DNA from: an uncultured Actinomyces sp.
GTDB taxonomy: Bacteria; Actinomycetota; Actinomycetes; Actinomycetales; Actinomycetaceae
Assembly (NCBI GenBank): GCA_938040725.1
Contig: CALHZX010000141.1
Coordinates: 1 to 14,020, forward strand
Reading direction: 5' to 3'
Length of the DNA stretch: 14,020 nt
Shown here in pieces: positions 6,928-13,526 of the stretch. Position numbers and translations under genes: made by a program. Within the stretch, counting starts at the first letter, position 1; every line of letters begins with the position of its first letter. The notes beneath the pieces were generated by a model. That model had not been told where the DNA came from. It saw only the letters and a program-made list of their open reading frames with translations, and searched no databases.

Positions 6928-7588
6928 CATCGTGGGCTCTCGTACGCTGACCAATCGTGCAGAGGCTCAGGGAATTTATGAGGCTGCCCTTGCGGACGCG
7001 AGTGAGGGGCTTGCGCTCTTGCAGGCGCCTTACCCGACGGTCGGTGACGAATTCCAGGCTGTGGCCTACACGCTGGAGGATGCGCTTCTTCTGACGCTGC
7101 GTGCGCAGCTTCTGCTTCCCCCACAGCTTCAGCTTCGCTTCGGAATTGGTGCGGGGCGAATTGAAGAGTTCTCCTCGGGTGTCCATCGTCAGGCTCCGGC
7201 GCGTTCGCATGGAACGGACTCGGCGCAGCTTCAGGATGGCTCCGCTTGGTGGGCGGCCCGCGCTGCGATTAACCGTGCGCATGACGTGCAGGACTCATCG
7301 AATCCGTTCATTCGCACCTGGTTCATGGCGCATGCCTCCGTTGAGTCGGCGTTCCCGAGCCATTGCCAGACCTGCATCAACGCGCTGCTGAGCCTGCGTG
7401 ATCATGCGATCCTCAAGCTCTCTGCACGTCATCGCCGTATCACCGCTGCACTGCTTCTTGGTAAGACCCAGGTGGAGATTGCTCGGGCAGAGAAGCTTTC
7501 GCAGCAGGCTATTTCTGACTTCGCCCGGGGTACGGGGGTGGGGTTGATCCAGTCGTCACTCATCATTGCGGAGGCCGCGCGTGCATGA
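6899..7588 (+). CDS. SatD-family protein with C-terminal helix-turn-helix
   Basis: A 229-residue cytosolic protein of the SatD type, named from the Streptococcus mutans sat locus; its biochemical role is not established. The N-terminal domain (about 1-128) has YAVIADIVGSR (5-15), VGDEFQA (48-54), RFGIGAG (80-86) and DGSAWWAARAAINRAH (113-128). These resemble the metal-binding and core strands of class III nucleotide cyclases/GGDEF folds: D10 and D50 are 40 residues apart. The C-terminus (about 183-215, TQVEIARAEKLSQQAISDFAR) is a clear helix-turn-helix. GTG 6899 is the only in-frame start, because a stop lies at 6866-6868; its ribosome-binding site is weak. It overlaps the downstream membrane-protein gene by 8 nt. 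Cyclase-like activity is inference from motif resemblance only. Confidence 0.85.
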   Translation: MTLRYAVIADIVGSRTLTNRAEAQGIYEAALADASEGLALLQAPYPTVGDEFQAVAYTLEDALLLTLRAQLLLPPQLQLRFGIGAGRIEEFSSGVHRQAPARSHGTDSAQLQDGSAWWAARAAINRAHDVQDSSNPFIRTWFMAHASVESAFPSHCQTCINALLSLRDHAILKLSARHRRITAALLLGKTQVEIARAEKLSQQAISDFARGTGVGLIQSSLIIAEAARA

Positions 7589-8399
7589 AGTGCTTCTCCT
7601 AGGCATTGCAGCCTCGGAGCTGACCGTCCTTCTGATATCCGACCCGCGACGCTGGTCGCGGCGCCTCTCTCTCTTTCTGACGCTCATCCTCGCCGTGATC
7701 TGCTACGCGTGGTTCATCCTTGGTGTCAGCGCGCTTGCGAATGCCGTTGGCGCAACTCTCGCAATTGTGTGGTGTGCGTGGGATCTCGTTGATCCATCTG
7801 CGCGCGGGGTGCTTGGTCGTTGGGTGTTGGCATCCATCGGCTTTGTCGCGCTCCTGAGTATGGATCCAACGGACTTTCCGATGCTGTCGCTGCGCTCGGG
7901 ACGTTCGATCGACCTCATTATTGCCGTTCTCTTCCTCGTCACGGGTCCGGTCAATCACCTGATTGCAGCGATCCTGCAGTGTGCGCGCGGTCGTGCTTCT
8001 GAGCCTGTCCCCGGGTGGATTAATGCACCCGTCCTGCCTGCGTCGGTGTCGGAGGACGGCGACGAAGCCCCCGAGGGATCGGACGCCGTCGAGCCTCCTC
8101 TTATCTCAGGTGCGTTGCCTATCGTCCCCGGTCGTACCGATGAGCAGGATGAAGTGACGGCATTGCGTGGTGGCCGCTGGATCGGGCCGCTTGAACGTCT
8201 CCTCATTATCGTTCTCGCCGGTGCGGGTGCGGAGGTCGCGATTGCGGCAGTCGTTGCCGCCAAGGGTGTCATCCGTTTTCCTGAAATCTCGCAGGATTCG
8301 ACGGGGGAGAAGGCTGAGGAATTCCTCATTGGCTCAGTGTCCTCGTGGATTCTGGCCGCGCTCGTGTCGATGCTCATTCACGCCGTGAGCCTGCACTGA
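7581..8399 (+). CDS. Multi-pass membrane protein partner of SatD
   Basis: 272 residues with about seven hydrophobic segments: roughly 3-20, 28-49, 55-69, 80-96, 109-134, 203-228 and 249-270. A charged, acidic and Pro-rich loop at about 136-200 (EDGDEAPEGSD, GRTDEQDEV) is probably cytosolic. The C-terminal block (RWIGPLERLLI, AAKGVIRFPEI, AEEFLIGSV) resembles that of the DUF3307-like membrane proteins often encoded next to SatD; the N-terminal part is not one I recognise. GTG 7581 is preferred because GGAGG (7570-7574) lies 6 bases upstream, inside the end of satD. The 8-nt overlap implies translational coupling and a shared function with SatD. A channel, transporter or receptor role cannot be told from sequence. 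Confidence 0.8.
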   Translation: MHEVLLLGIAASELTVLLISDPRRWSRRLSLFLTLILAVICYAWFILGVSALANAVGATLAIVWCAWDLVDPSARGVLGRWVLASIGFVALLSMDPTDFPMLSLRSGRSIDLIIAVLFLVTGPVNHLIAAILQCARGRASEPVPGWINAPVLPASVSEDGDEAPEGSDAVEPPLISGALPIVPGRTDEQDEVTALRGGRWIGPLERLLIIVLAGAGAEVAIAAVVAAKGVIRFPEISQDSTGEKAEEFLIGSVSSWILAALVSMLIHAVSLH

Positions 8400-8412
8400 G
8401 CGGTTGTGCCGC

Positions 8413-8418
8413 TAGAGT
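8413..8418 (+). promoter_or_regulatory. -10 element for leaderless transcription of the DUF3097 gene
   Basis: TAGAGT (TANNNT type) ends exactly 7 bases before the GTG at 8426. This is the arrangement seen at leaderless actinobacterial promoters, where transcription starts at the first base of the start codon. There is no ribosome-binding site between them and no clear -35. It would let this gene be expressed independently of satD. Confidence 0.55.
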
Positions 8419-8425
8419 AAGCCGG

Positions 8426-9328
8426 GTGAATAGCTCAGATCCCTACGGCTGTAATATTTTCGCCCATGACCCGCACCGTGACGGGCCGGGGGCGAGGCGT
8501 CCGCGCTCTCAGGCAGTCCATGTTGAGATCGGCATGGTGCTCGAGGATGTTGCCTCCGGTTGGGTTGGTGCCGTGACGCGTGTGGAAAAGTCTGGTGGTG
8601 TTCACCTTGTGGAGCTGGAGGATCGGCGAGGAATGCGTCGTTCCTTCCCTCTCGGCCCCGGTTTTTGGTTGGAGGGTCGTCCCATCGAGGCGCTGCCGCC
8701 GCGCCCGACCACTGTCCGGGCCTCGTCCGGCACGCAGGTCAATGCGTCGGGACGTCGTATCACGAACTCTGGATCGTTCGCCCCCGCCTCAAGTGGCCCC
8801 AAGGTTGCCAAGCGCTCGCGCATCTGGGTGGAAGGTCGTCATGACGCCGAACTCGTGCAGCACGTGTGGGGCGAGGACCTGGCAGAGGCAGGTATTGCCG
8901 TTCAGCTGCTCGAAGGCGTTGACAATCTCGAAGCGATCTTGGAGATCTTCGGGCCGACTGATACTGCGCGTGCGGGTGTTCTCGTCGACCATATGGTCCC
9001 CGGGTCGAAGGAGTCTCGCATCGCCGAGGCCGTATCAGCTCGTTGGCCGGGTGCGGTTCTCGTCCTGGGCCATCCTTTCGTTGACATTTGGCAGGCCGTC
9101 AAGCCGGCCCGTGTTGGGCTTGAGCGGTGGCCGGATATTCCCCGCGGCATTGATATCAAGCATGGGACGCTTGATGCCCTCGGGTGGGCGCACGCCGACC
9201 AGCGTGACATTGCGATGGGCTGGAAGCGGATCCTGTCGACTGTGCGCACCTATCGCGACCTCGAACCCGCGTTGCTGGGCAGAGTCGAGGAACTCATCGA
9301 CTTCGTGACGGTGCCCTGGGCGCAGTAA
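8426..9328 (+). CDS. DUF3097-family protein, TOPRIM-like motif, function unknown
   Basis: 300 residues, matching the actinobacterial DUF3097 family that typically lies near hemW and hrcA. An N-terminal barrel-like part (about 31-90: GMVLEDVASGWVGAV, VELEDRRGMRRSFPLGPGFWLEG) is followed by a Ser/Pro-rich linker and a conserved C-terminal domain. That domain starts with RIWVEGRHDAELVQHVWGE (132-150) and includes GVLVDHMVPGSKESR (184-198) and GHPFVDIWQAVKP (215-227). The VEG..DAE and strand-D188 pattern resembles TOPRIM metal-binding folds, though the second Asp of the usual DxD is a methionine. GTG 8426 is chosen because a leaderless-type -10 lies 7 bases upstream; the frame is open further upstream, but that region overlaps the previous gene. 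No activity is established. Confidence 0.88.
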   Translation: MNSSDPYGCNIFAHDPHRDGPGARRPRSQAVHVEIGMVLEDVASGWVGAVTRVEKSGGVHLVELEDRRGMRRSFPLGPGFWLEGRPIEALPPRPTTVRASSGTQVNASGRRITNSGSFAPASSGPKVAKRSRIWVEGRHDAELVQHVWGEDLAEAGIAVQLLEGVDNLEAILEIFGPTDTARAGVLVDHMVPGSKESRIAEAVSARWPGAVLVLGHPFVDIWQAVKPARVGLERWPDIPRGIDIKHGTLDALGWAHADQRDIAMGWKRILSTVRTYRDLEPALLGRVEELIDFVTVPWAQ

Positions 9329-9383
9329 GGGGCGCCCTGCGATGTGATGGTGACCGCCCCGTGTGAAGGTTCGCGCAGGGCGC
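9318..9383 (+). repeat. Overlapping GC-rich inverted repeats between DUF3097 and hrcA
   Basis: GCGCCCTGCG (9332-9341) can pair perfectly with CGCAGGGCGC (9374-9383) across a 32-base loop, or its first six bases can pair with GGGCGC (9318-9323) across an 8-base loop spanning the DUF3097 stop codon. The two structures exclude each other. No T-run follows either, so a classic terminator is unlikely. It may mark the 3' end of the DUF3097 message. Confidence 0.45.
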
Positions 9384-9428
9384 ACGAGTCGTTGCGCACT
9401 ACGCTCGCCTCTGGCGAAGGACCGGGGG

Positions 9429-9434
9429 TAGCAT
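9429..9434 (+). promoter_or_regulatory. Probable -10 of the hrcA-dnaJ promoter
   Basis: TAGCAT (TANNNT type) overlaps the first base of the CIRCE operator, so bound HrcA would block promoter access. No good -35 hexamer is visible. The transcript would begin within the operator and carry CIRCE in its 5' leader. Confidence 0.5.
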
Positions 9435-9460
9435 TGGCACTCAGGAAGCTTGAGTGCCAA
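9434..9460. promoter_or_regulatory. CIRCE operator (HrcA binding site)
   Basis: TTGGCACTC (9434-9442), nine bases, GAGTGCCAA (9452-9460): perfect 9-9-9 dyad geometry. It differs from the classic TTAGCACTC-N9-GAGTGCTAA only by a symmetric A-to-G / T-to-C change at the third position of each arm. It lies directly upstream of hrcA and implies autoregulated heat-shock control of hrcA-dnaJ. Confidence 0.95.
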
Positions 9461-9477
9461 GCAGGGAGGGAGACGGC

Positions 9478-10521
9478 ATGACTCGCACGAGTGCACAGGA
9501 CCGCCGCCTTGACGTCCTGCGTGCCATCGTCACCCAGTACGTGGCCACCCGCGAGCCCGTCGGTTCCAAGGCGATTGCCGCCGGGGGGCTCGGTGTCTCC
9601 TCGGCGACGATCCGCAACGACATGGCGGTGCTTGAGGAAGCCGGGCTCATCTACCAGCCTCACACGTCAGCCGGGCGTGTGCCGACCGACTGCGGCTACC
9701 GAGTGTTCGTCGACCGGCTCGCCGAACTCAAGCCCATGAGCGGTCCCGAGCGCCAGGCCCTTGAGACGTTCCTGTCCGAGTCCGTCGACATTGATGATGT
9801 CGTGGAGCGCTCGGTTCGACTCCTCGCGCAGGTCACGCATCAGGTGGCGCTCGTCCAGTACCCGGGCGCGCGCGTGCGTCTCCTCAAACACTTCGAGGCG
9901 ATTGATCTGACGCCGGGCCGCGTCCTCATTGTCGTCATTACCGCCGACGGCGAGGTTGGGGAGCGCACGTTGAGCCTGCATGCGCCTCTCGATGACGGCC
10001 AGTTGCACGAGGCGCGTGAGCACCTGCGGCGCCACTGCGACGGCGCCACCTCAGCGACCGTACAGGCATGTGTCGATGCGGCGACCGCCTCTGCTCGCCC
10101 CGACCTCGTCGGGACGGTTGCCGCGATCGGCGCCGCCCTTACCGACGTCCTCAGTGGGCAGAGTGAGTCGAAGATCGTCGTCGCGGGCGCCGCGAACTTG
10201 GCGAGGGGAGCACTCGACTTCCACGACATCGCGCCGGTCCTGGACGCCCTCGAAGAGCAGGTCGTTCTCATGCGGCTCTTCGCCGAGGCTGACCCGGGTA
10301 ATGACGTGCACGTAAGTATCGGTACGGAAAACCCCCACGATGGCCTGGCAGAGGCAGCTGTCGTCACCGGAACCTACCGGGCGGGTGCCGATGAACAGGG
10401 GGGTTGCGCCCACCTCGGCATTGTCGGCCCCATGAGGATGGACTACGCGCGCACCATGAGCTCGGTACGAGCCGTGGCCGCCTACCTGTCGCGCTACCTC
10501 GCGCAGGAAACCAAGAGCTAA
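9478..10521 (+). CDS. hrcA: Heat-inducible transcriptional repressor HrcA
   Basis: A repressor that binds CIRCE and relieves class I heat-shock genes when misfolded protein ties up chaperonin. The N-terminal winged helix (about 4-75) shows RRLDVLRAIVTQYVATREPVGSKAI, SSATIRNDMAVLEEAGLI and the wing-like HTSAGRVPTDCGYRVFVD. The remaining 270 residues form the GAF-like and dimerisation region, including DVHVSIGTEN and the C-terminal GIVGPMRMDYART. The 347-residue length is normal. ATG 9478 has GGGAGGGAG just upstream; the frame is open a few codons further, but those lie inside the operator. A CIRCE element sits 17 bases upstream of the start. dnaJ follows after 62 bases on the same strand, the usual hrcA-dnaJ pairing. 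Confidence 0.97.
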   Translation: MTRTSAQDRRLDVLRAIVTQYVATREPVGSKAIAAGGLGVSSATIRNDMAVLEEAGLIYQPHTSAGRVPTDCGYRVFVDRLAELKPMSGPERQALETFLSESVDIDDVVERSVRLLAQVTHQVALVQYPGARVRLLKHFEAIDLTPGRVLIVVITADGEVGERTLSLHAPLDDGQLHEAREHLRRHCDGATSATVQACVDAATASARPDLVGTVAAIGAALTDVLSGQSESKIVVAGAANLARGALDFHDIAPVLDALEEQVVLMRLFAEADPGNDVHVSIGTENPHDGLAEAAVVTGTYRAGADEQGGCAHLGIVGPMRMDYARTMSSVRAVAAYLSRYLAQETKS

Positions 10522-10583
10522 CTCGGCCGCGCGTCGAGCATGATGACGATGAACGAATGACCCCACGAGAAGAAAGAGCAAGC

Positions 10584-11699
10584 GTGAGAGACTACTACGA
10601 GGTCCTCGGCGTCGCCCGTGACGCCAGCCAGGACGAGATTAAGAAGGCCTACCGTAAGCTCGCCCGTAAGCTGCACCCCGACTACGCGGGTGCTGACTCG
10701 GAGGAAGCCTTCAAGGAACTGTCCGTCGCCTACGAGACGCTGTCGGACCCCGAGAAGCGCCAGATGTACGACATCGGCGGCGCGGACGCGCTGCGTGGCG
10801 GGGCTGGCACAGGTGCGGGTTTCGGCGGTTTTTCCGACATTTTCGAAGCCATGTTCAGTGGTGGCTTCGGCGCGTCGGCGTCGGGTCCGGCCTCGCGCGT
10901 GCGTCGCGGTAAGGATCGCCAGGTCGTCGTTGACATCACCCTGGAGGACGCAGCTTTCGGCGCGGCCAAGGAAGTGCCCTTCGATACCTACGTGAAGTGC
11001 GAGGCCTGCAATGGCTCGATGTGTCAGCCGGGCACCTCGCCGACGCAGTGTACGACTTGCCATGGCTCGGGCTTCGTCACGCAGATTCAGAACTCGCTTT
11101 TTGGCCGCATGCAGACGCAGGCGCCGTGTCCGACCTGCCAGGGCTACGGTGATACGATCGCCACGCCCTGCACGGAGTGCTCGGGTGCCGGACGCGTGCG
11201 CACGCGCCGCGCCCTCAACGTCAACATCCCCGCTGGCGCCAGTGAGGGCACACAGATCCGTGTCAGTGGTGAGGCCGAGGTCGGCCAGGGCGGTGGCCCG
11301 AACGGTGATCTTTACCTGTTGATCCGCGAGAAGAAGCACCCTGTGTTCGATCGCCGAGGCGACGACCTGCACACGTGGATCACGATCCCAATGACCACGG
11401 CGGCGCTGGGCACCGAGTTCGAGCTGGAGACCCTTGACGGTAAGAAGACCGTGACGATCAACCCGGGCGCCCAGCCCAACGACGACATCATCCTGGAGGG
11501 CCTGGGCGTGGGTCACCTGCAGCGCTCGGGCCGCGGTTCGATGCACGTGCACGTGGACGTCCAGATCCCCAAGAAGCTCGATGAGAAATCGCGCGAGCTG
11601 CTCGAGGAGCTGGCGAAGGTGCGCGGCGAGGTCCGCGTGGAGCCGCATCGTCAGCAGGCCTCGTTCTTTGACAAGCTCCGTGATACCTTCATGGGGTGA
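10584..11699 (+). CDS. dnaJ: Molecular chaperone DnaJ (Hsp40, HrcA-linked paralogue)
   Basis: A DnaK co-chaperone that stimulates its ATPase and delivers substrates. The J-domain (1-65) has the essential HPD at 31-33. A short Gly/Phe-rich part (about 65-97) is followed by a zinc-binding region with four CxxC motifs: C139/C142, C156/C159, C182/C185 and C196/C199. The first motif reads CEACNGSMC, with Met in place of the usual second glycine and an extra cysteine at 147. The C-terminal substrate-binding sandwich (GDLYLLIREKKHPVFDRRGDD onward) is complete at 371 residues. GTG 10584 gives the family start VRDYYEVLGV and has AGAAAGAG upstream; ATG 10557 would add nine residues but lacks a ribosome-binding site. 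Probably co-transcribed with hrcA and rsmE. Confidence 0.96.
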   Translation: MRDYYEVLGVARDASQDEIKKAYRKLARKLHPDYAGADSEEAFKELSVAYETLSDPEKRQMYDIGGADALRGGAGTGAGFGGFSDIFEAMFSGGFGASASGPASRVRRGKDRQVVVDITLEDAAFGAAKEVPFDTYVKCEACNGSMCQPGTSPTQCTTCHGSGFVTQIQNSLFGRMQTQAPCPTCQGYGDTIATPCTECSGAGRVRTRRALNVNIPAGASEGTQIRVSGEAEVGQGGGPNGDLYLLIREKKHPVFDRRGDDLHTWITIPMTTAALGTEFELETLDGKKTVTINPGAQPNDDIILEGLGVGHLQRSGRGSMHVHVDVQIPKKLDEKSRELLEELAKVRGEVRVEPHRQQASFFDKLRDTFMG

Positions 11700-11705
11700 T
11701 GCACC

Positions 11706-12494
11706 GTGACGCTGCCCGTTTTCCTCCGTGAGGATCTGACCCCGGTCCTGGAGTCCCTGTCAGTGGGGGACAGTGCGACCCTCGCGGGTGCCGAGGGGCG
11801 TCACGCCGCCTCCGTGCGCCGCATCGGCGCCGGGGAGTGGGTCGATGTCGTCGATGGGTGTGGCCTGCGTGCGAGGTGCGAGGTCAGCGGGAGCGATAAG
11901 TCCTCGCTGTCCCTCATCGTGCGTGAGCTCGTCCGCGAGGACGCCCCGAATCCCGAGGTGATCCTCGTTCAAGCGCTGGCCAAGGGTGGGCGCGACGAGG
12001 CAGCCGTCGAAATCTGCACGGAGATCGGCATCGACCGGGTTATTCCCTGGGCGTCGCAGCGCGCCATCGTCCAGTGGAAGGGGCCGAAGGCCGAGAAGGG
12101 GCGCGCGAAGTGGGAGAGCGTGGCTCGCGCGGCCGCCAAGCAGTCCCGCCGCGCCTTCGTCCCGGTCGTTGAGGACGTCAAGGATAGTCGCGAGCTCGCC
12201 TCCTGGCTCGCCTCCTTGACGGAGGCGGCTGGGGTTGCCTTCGTCTGCCACGAGGAGGCGGCGGATTCGCTCGGGGCCGCTCTCGCCCTGGTTCAGCAAT
12301 CCCGTGCGGACGGGAGTCTGCCTGCGCGCATCGCCCTCATCGTTGGTCCTGAGGGCGGCATCGGGCCCGAGGAGACCGCGCAGCTGGTGGACGGCGGTGC
12401 CCGCATGATTGGGCTGGGAGATAACGTCTTGCGTTCCTCCACGGCCGGGGCGGTCGCCCTGACGCTGATCCGCGCCGCCGCGGGCGCATACTAG
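11706..12494 (+). CDS. rsmE: 16S rRNA (uracil-1498-N3)-methyltransferase RsmE
   Basis: A SPOUT-class methyltransferase that makes m3U1498 in 16S rRNA. An N-terminal PUA-like part (about 1-78) contains GAEGRHAASVRRI. The trefoil-knot domain has KGGRDEAAVEICTEIGI (93-109), WESVARAAAKQSRR (136-149), GPEGG (214-218) and LGDNVLRSSTA (237-247). The last motif is the SAM-binding knot, in the LRxSTA variant common in high-GC Gram-positives rather than LRTETA. It has 262 residues, slightly above the usual 245. GTG 11706 starts 6 bases after the dnaJ stop, with a GGGGTG sequence at the end of dnaJ as a modest ribosome-binding site. The dnaJ-rsmE order is conserved in many Gram-positives. The gene converges on the epimerase gene, 6 bases away. 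Confidence 0.95.
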   Translation: MTLPVFLREDLTPVLESLSVGDSATLAGAEGRHAASVRRIGAGEWVDVVDGCGLRARCEVSGSDKSSLSLIVRELVREDAPNPEVILVQALAKGGRDEAAVEICTEIGIDRVIPWASQRAIVQWKGPKAEKGRAKWESVARAAAKQSRRAFVPVVEDVKDSRELASWLASLTEAAGVAFVCHEEAADSLGAALALVQQSRADGSLPARIALIVGPEGGIGPEETAQLVDGGARMIGLGDNVLRSSTAGAVALTLIRAAAGAY

Positions 12495-12500
12495 GAGCTT

Positions 12501-13400
12501 TCAACTCTGGAAGCCAGAGATCCTTGCGCTGAGTGTGTGGGTCTCGCCTGCGCCTAGTGCGACCACGTCCGTGCCCGAGTTGAAGGCGTTCGGCGGGCAG
12601 CTCATCGGCTCGACGGCCACACCCACGCGGCCGATGTAATCCGCCGAGTAGACCTGCAGCCAGCGCGCATCCGACGACAGGGAGACGCCCACTCCTGAGG
12701 CGGGATCGCGTAGCGTCACGGTCCAGGCGTGTTCCGGCAATCCAGCGAAGGCGTGGTCCAGCCGGGACTCTCCGATGAGAGCGGGAGAGCGGAAGTCTAG
12801 CCCGAAGGCGGCCACGTCGTGGGCGTCTACCGGGATCATCGACGCGTTCGCCTCGTAGATGATGGCGGCGGGATTCTCGAGCTCCAGCTCGTCTGCCGGT
12901 AGCCCGTCGACGGCGAGGTAGGGGTGGAAGCCGACGCCGTAGGGGGCGGTACCCTCGCCGATGTTCGTCGCGGACAACTCGACGGTGATGCCCGCGTCCG
13001 GATCCAAGCTGTAACGCGCGGACGCAAGAAGCGTCCACGGGTAGGAGTAGCGTGCAGCGATGAGCGTCGTCAAGATGACTGAGGAGGCATTGGCCTCGGC
13101 AATTTCCCACTCCTGGAAGGCCACAAAACCGTGGAGGGACGTGCCGAAAGTGTGTTCGTCGACAGGCAGATCGTGGGTGGTGCCCTTCCATGTGTACGAG
13201 CCGCCCGCGATGCGGTTTGGCCACGGCATGAGGACCTTGCCGAGATAGCCAGGAGGGCATTCGCCCACGCCGTGGGGGACGACGAGTTCATGCCCGCGGT
13301 AGCGCAAGCCCGCCAGGCCTGCGCCGACGGTGACGATCCGTGCCGTGTAGTCCCCAGCCTGTAAAACGATCTCGCGCCCCGAAGCGCGCCGATCCACCAT
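12501..13400 (-). CDS. Aldose 1-epimerase (GalM-like) family protein
   Basis: Interconverts the anomers of aldoses such as galactose or glucose-6-phosphate-type sugars. The 299 residues carry the family landmarks: PNR (61-63) for substrate binding, H90 in LHG, the catalytic base or acid H159 in VGFHPYL, D215 in RLDHAF, and the catalytic Glu E264 in VAVEPMSCPPNAFNSG. The exact sugar cannot be assigned, so no gene symbol is given; this sub-type is common in actinobacteria. ATG 13400 is chosen over upstream ATGs because GAAGGAG lies about 5 bases before it. It faces rsmE tail to tail with a 6-base gap. A small hairpin at 12505-12519 (CTCTGG/AAG/CCAGAG), inside its last codons, may help separate the two transcripts. 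Confidence 0.93.
   Translation of the reverse strand: MVDRRASGREIVLQAGDYTARIVTVGAGLAGLRYRGHELVVPHGVGECPPGYLGKVLMPWPNRIAGGSYTWKGTTHDLPVDEHTFGTSLHGFVAFQEWEIAEANASSVILTTLIAARYSYPWTLLASARYSLDPDAGITVELSATNIGEGTAPYGVGFHPYLAVDGLPADELELENPAAIIYEANASMIPVDAHDVAAFGLDFRSPALIGESRLDHAFAGLPEHAWTVTLRDPASGVGVSLSSDARWLQVYSADYIGRVGVAVEPMSCPPNAFNSGTDVVALGAGETHTLSARISGFQS
12505..12519. terminator. Weak hairpin at the rsmE/epimerase convergence
   Basis: CTCTGG, AAG, CCAGAG: a perfect 6-bp stem with a 3-base loop, within the final codons of the epimerase gene and 10 bases past the rsmE stop. The flanking T-runs are poor on both strands. It is the only candidate for ending the two converging transcripts. Confidence 0.3.
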
Positions 13401-13438
13401 TAATGCTCCTTCGCATTGCCTGAACATGAATAACACTC

Positions 13439-13444
13439 ATTCTA
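13439..13444 (-). promoter_or_regulatory. Possible -10 of the epimerase gene promoter
   Basis: TAGAAT on the minus strand (5 of 6 to TATAAT). Transcription would start near 13432, giving a leader of about 32 nt with the GAAGGAG site. No clear -35 is seen 16-18 bp upstream. Confidence 0.4.
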
Positions 13445-13526
13445 AACGGAGTTGAGTCGTCTGCATCACTACGAGAAGCGTATTCTTAAAGAGAATGGCT
13501 CTCGATTGAAAGGAACGCCTCGTCCT

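Noticed and set aside
12337..13260. A 307-codon minus-strand frame overlapping rsmE and the epimerase gene
   Set aside because: It is a shifted-frame shadow of the epimerase gene, with Arg/Pro-rich composition.
13452..13486. pepC promoter from TTGAGT and TATTCT
   Set aside because: The spacing of 23 bp is too long for a standard promoter.
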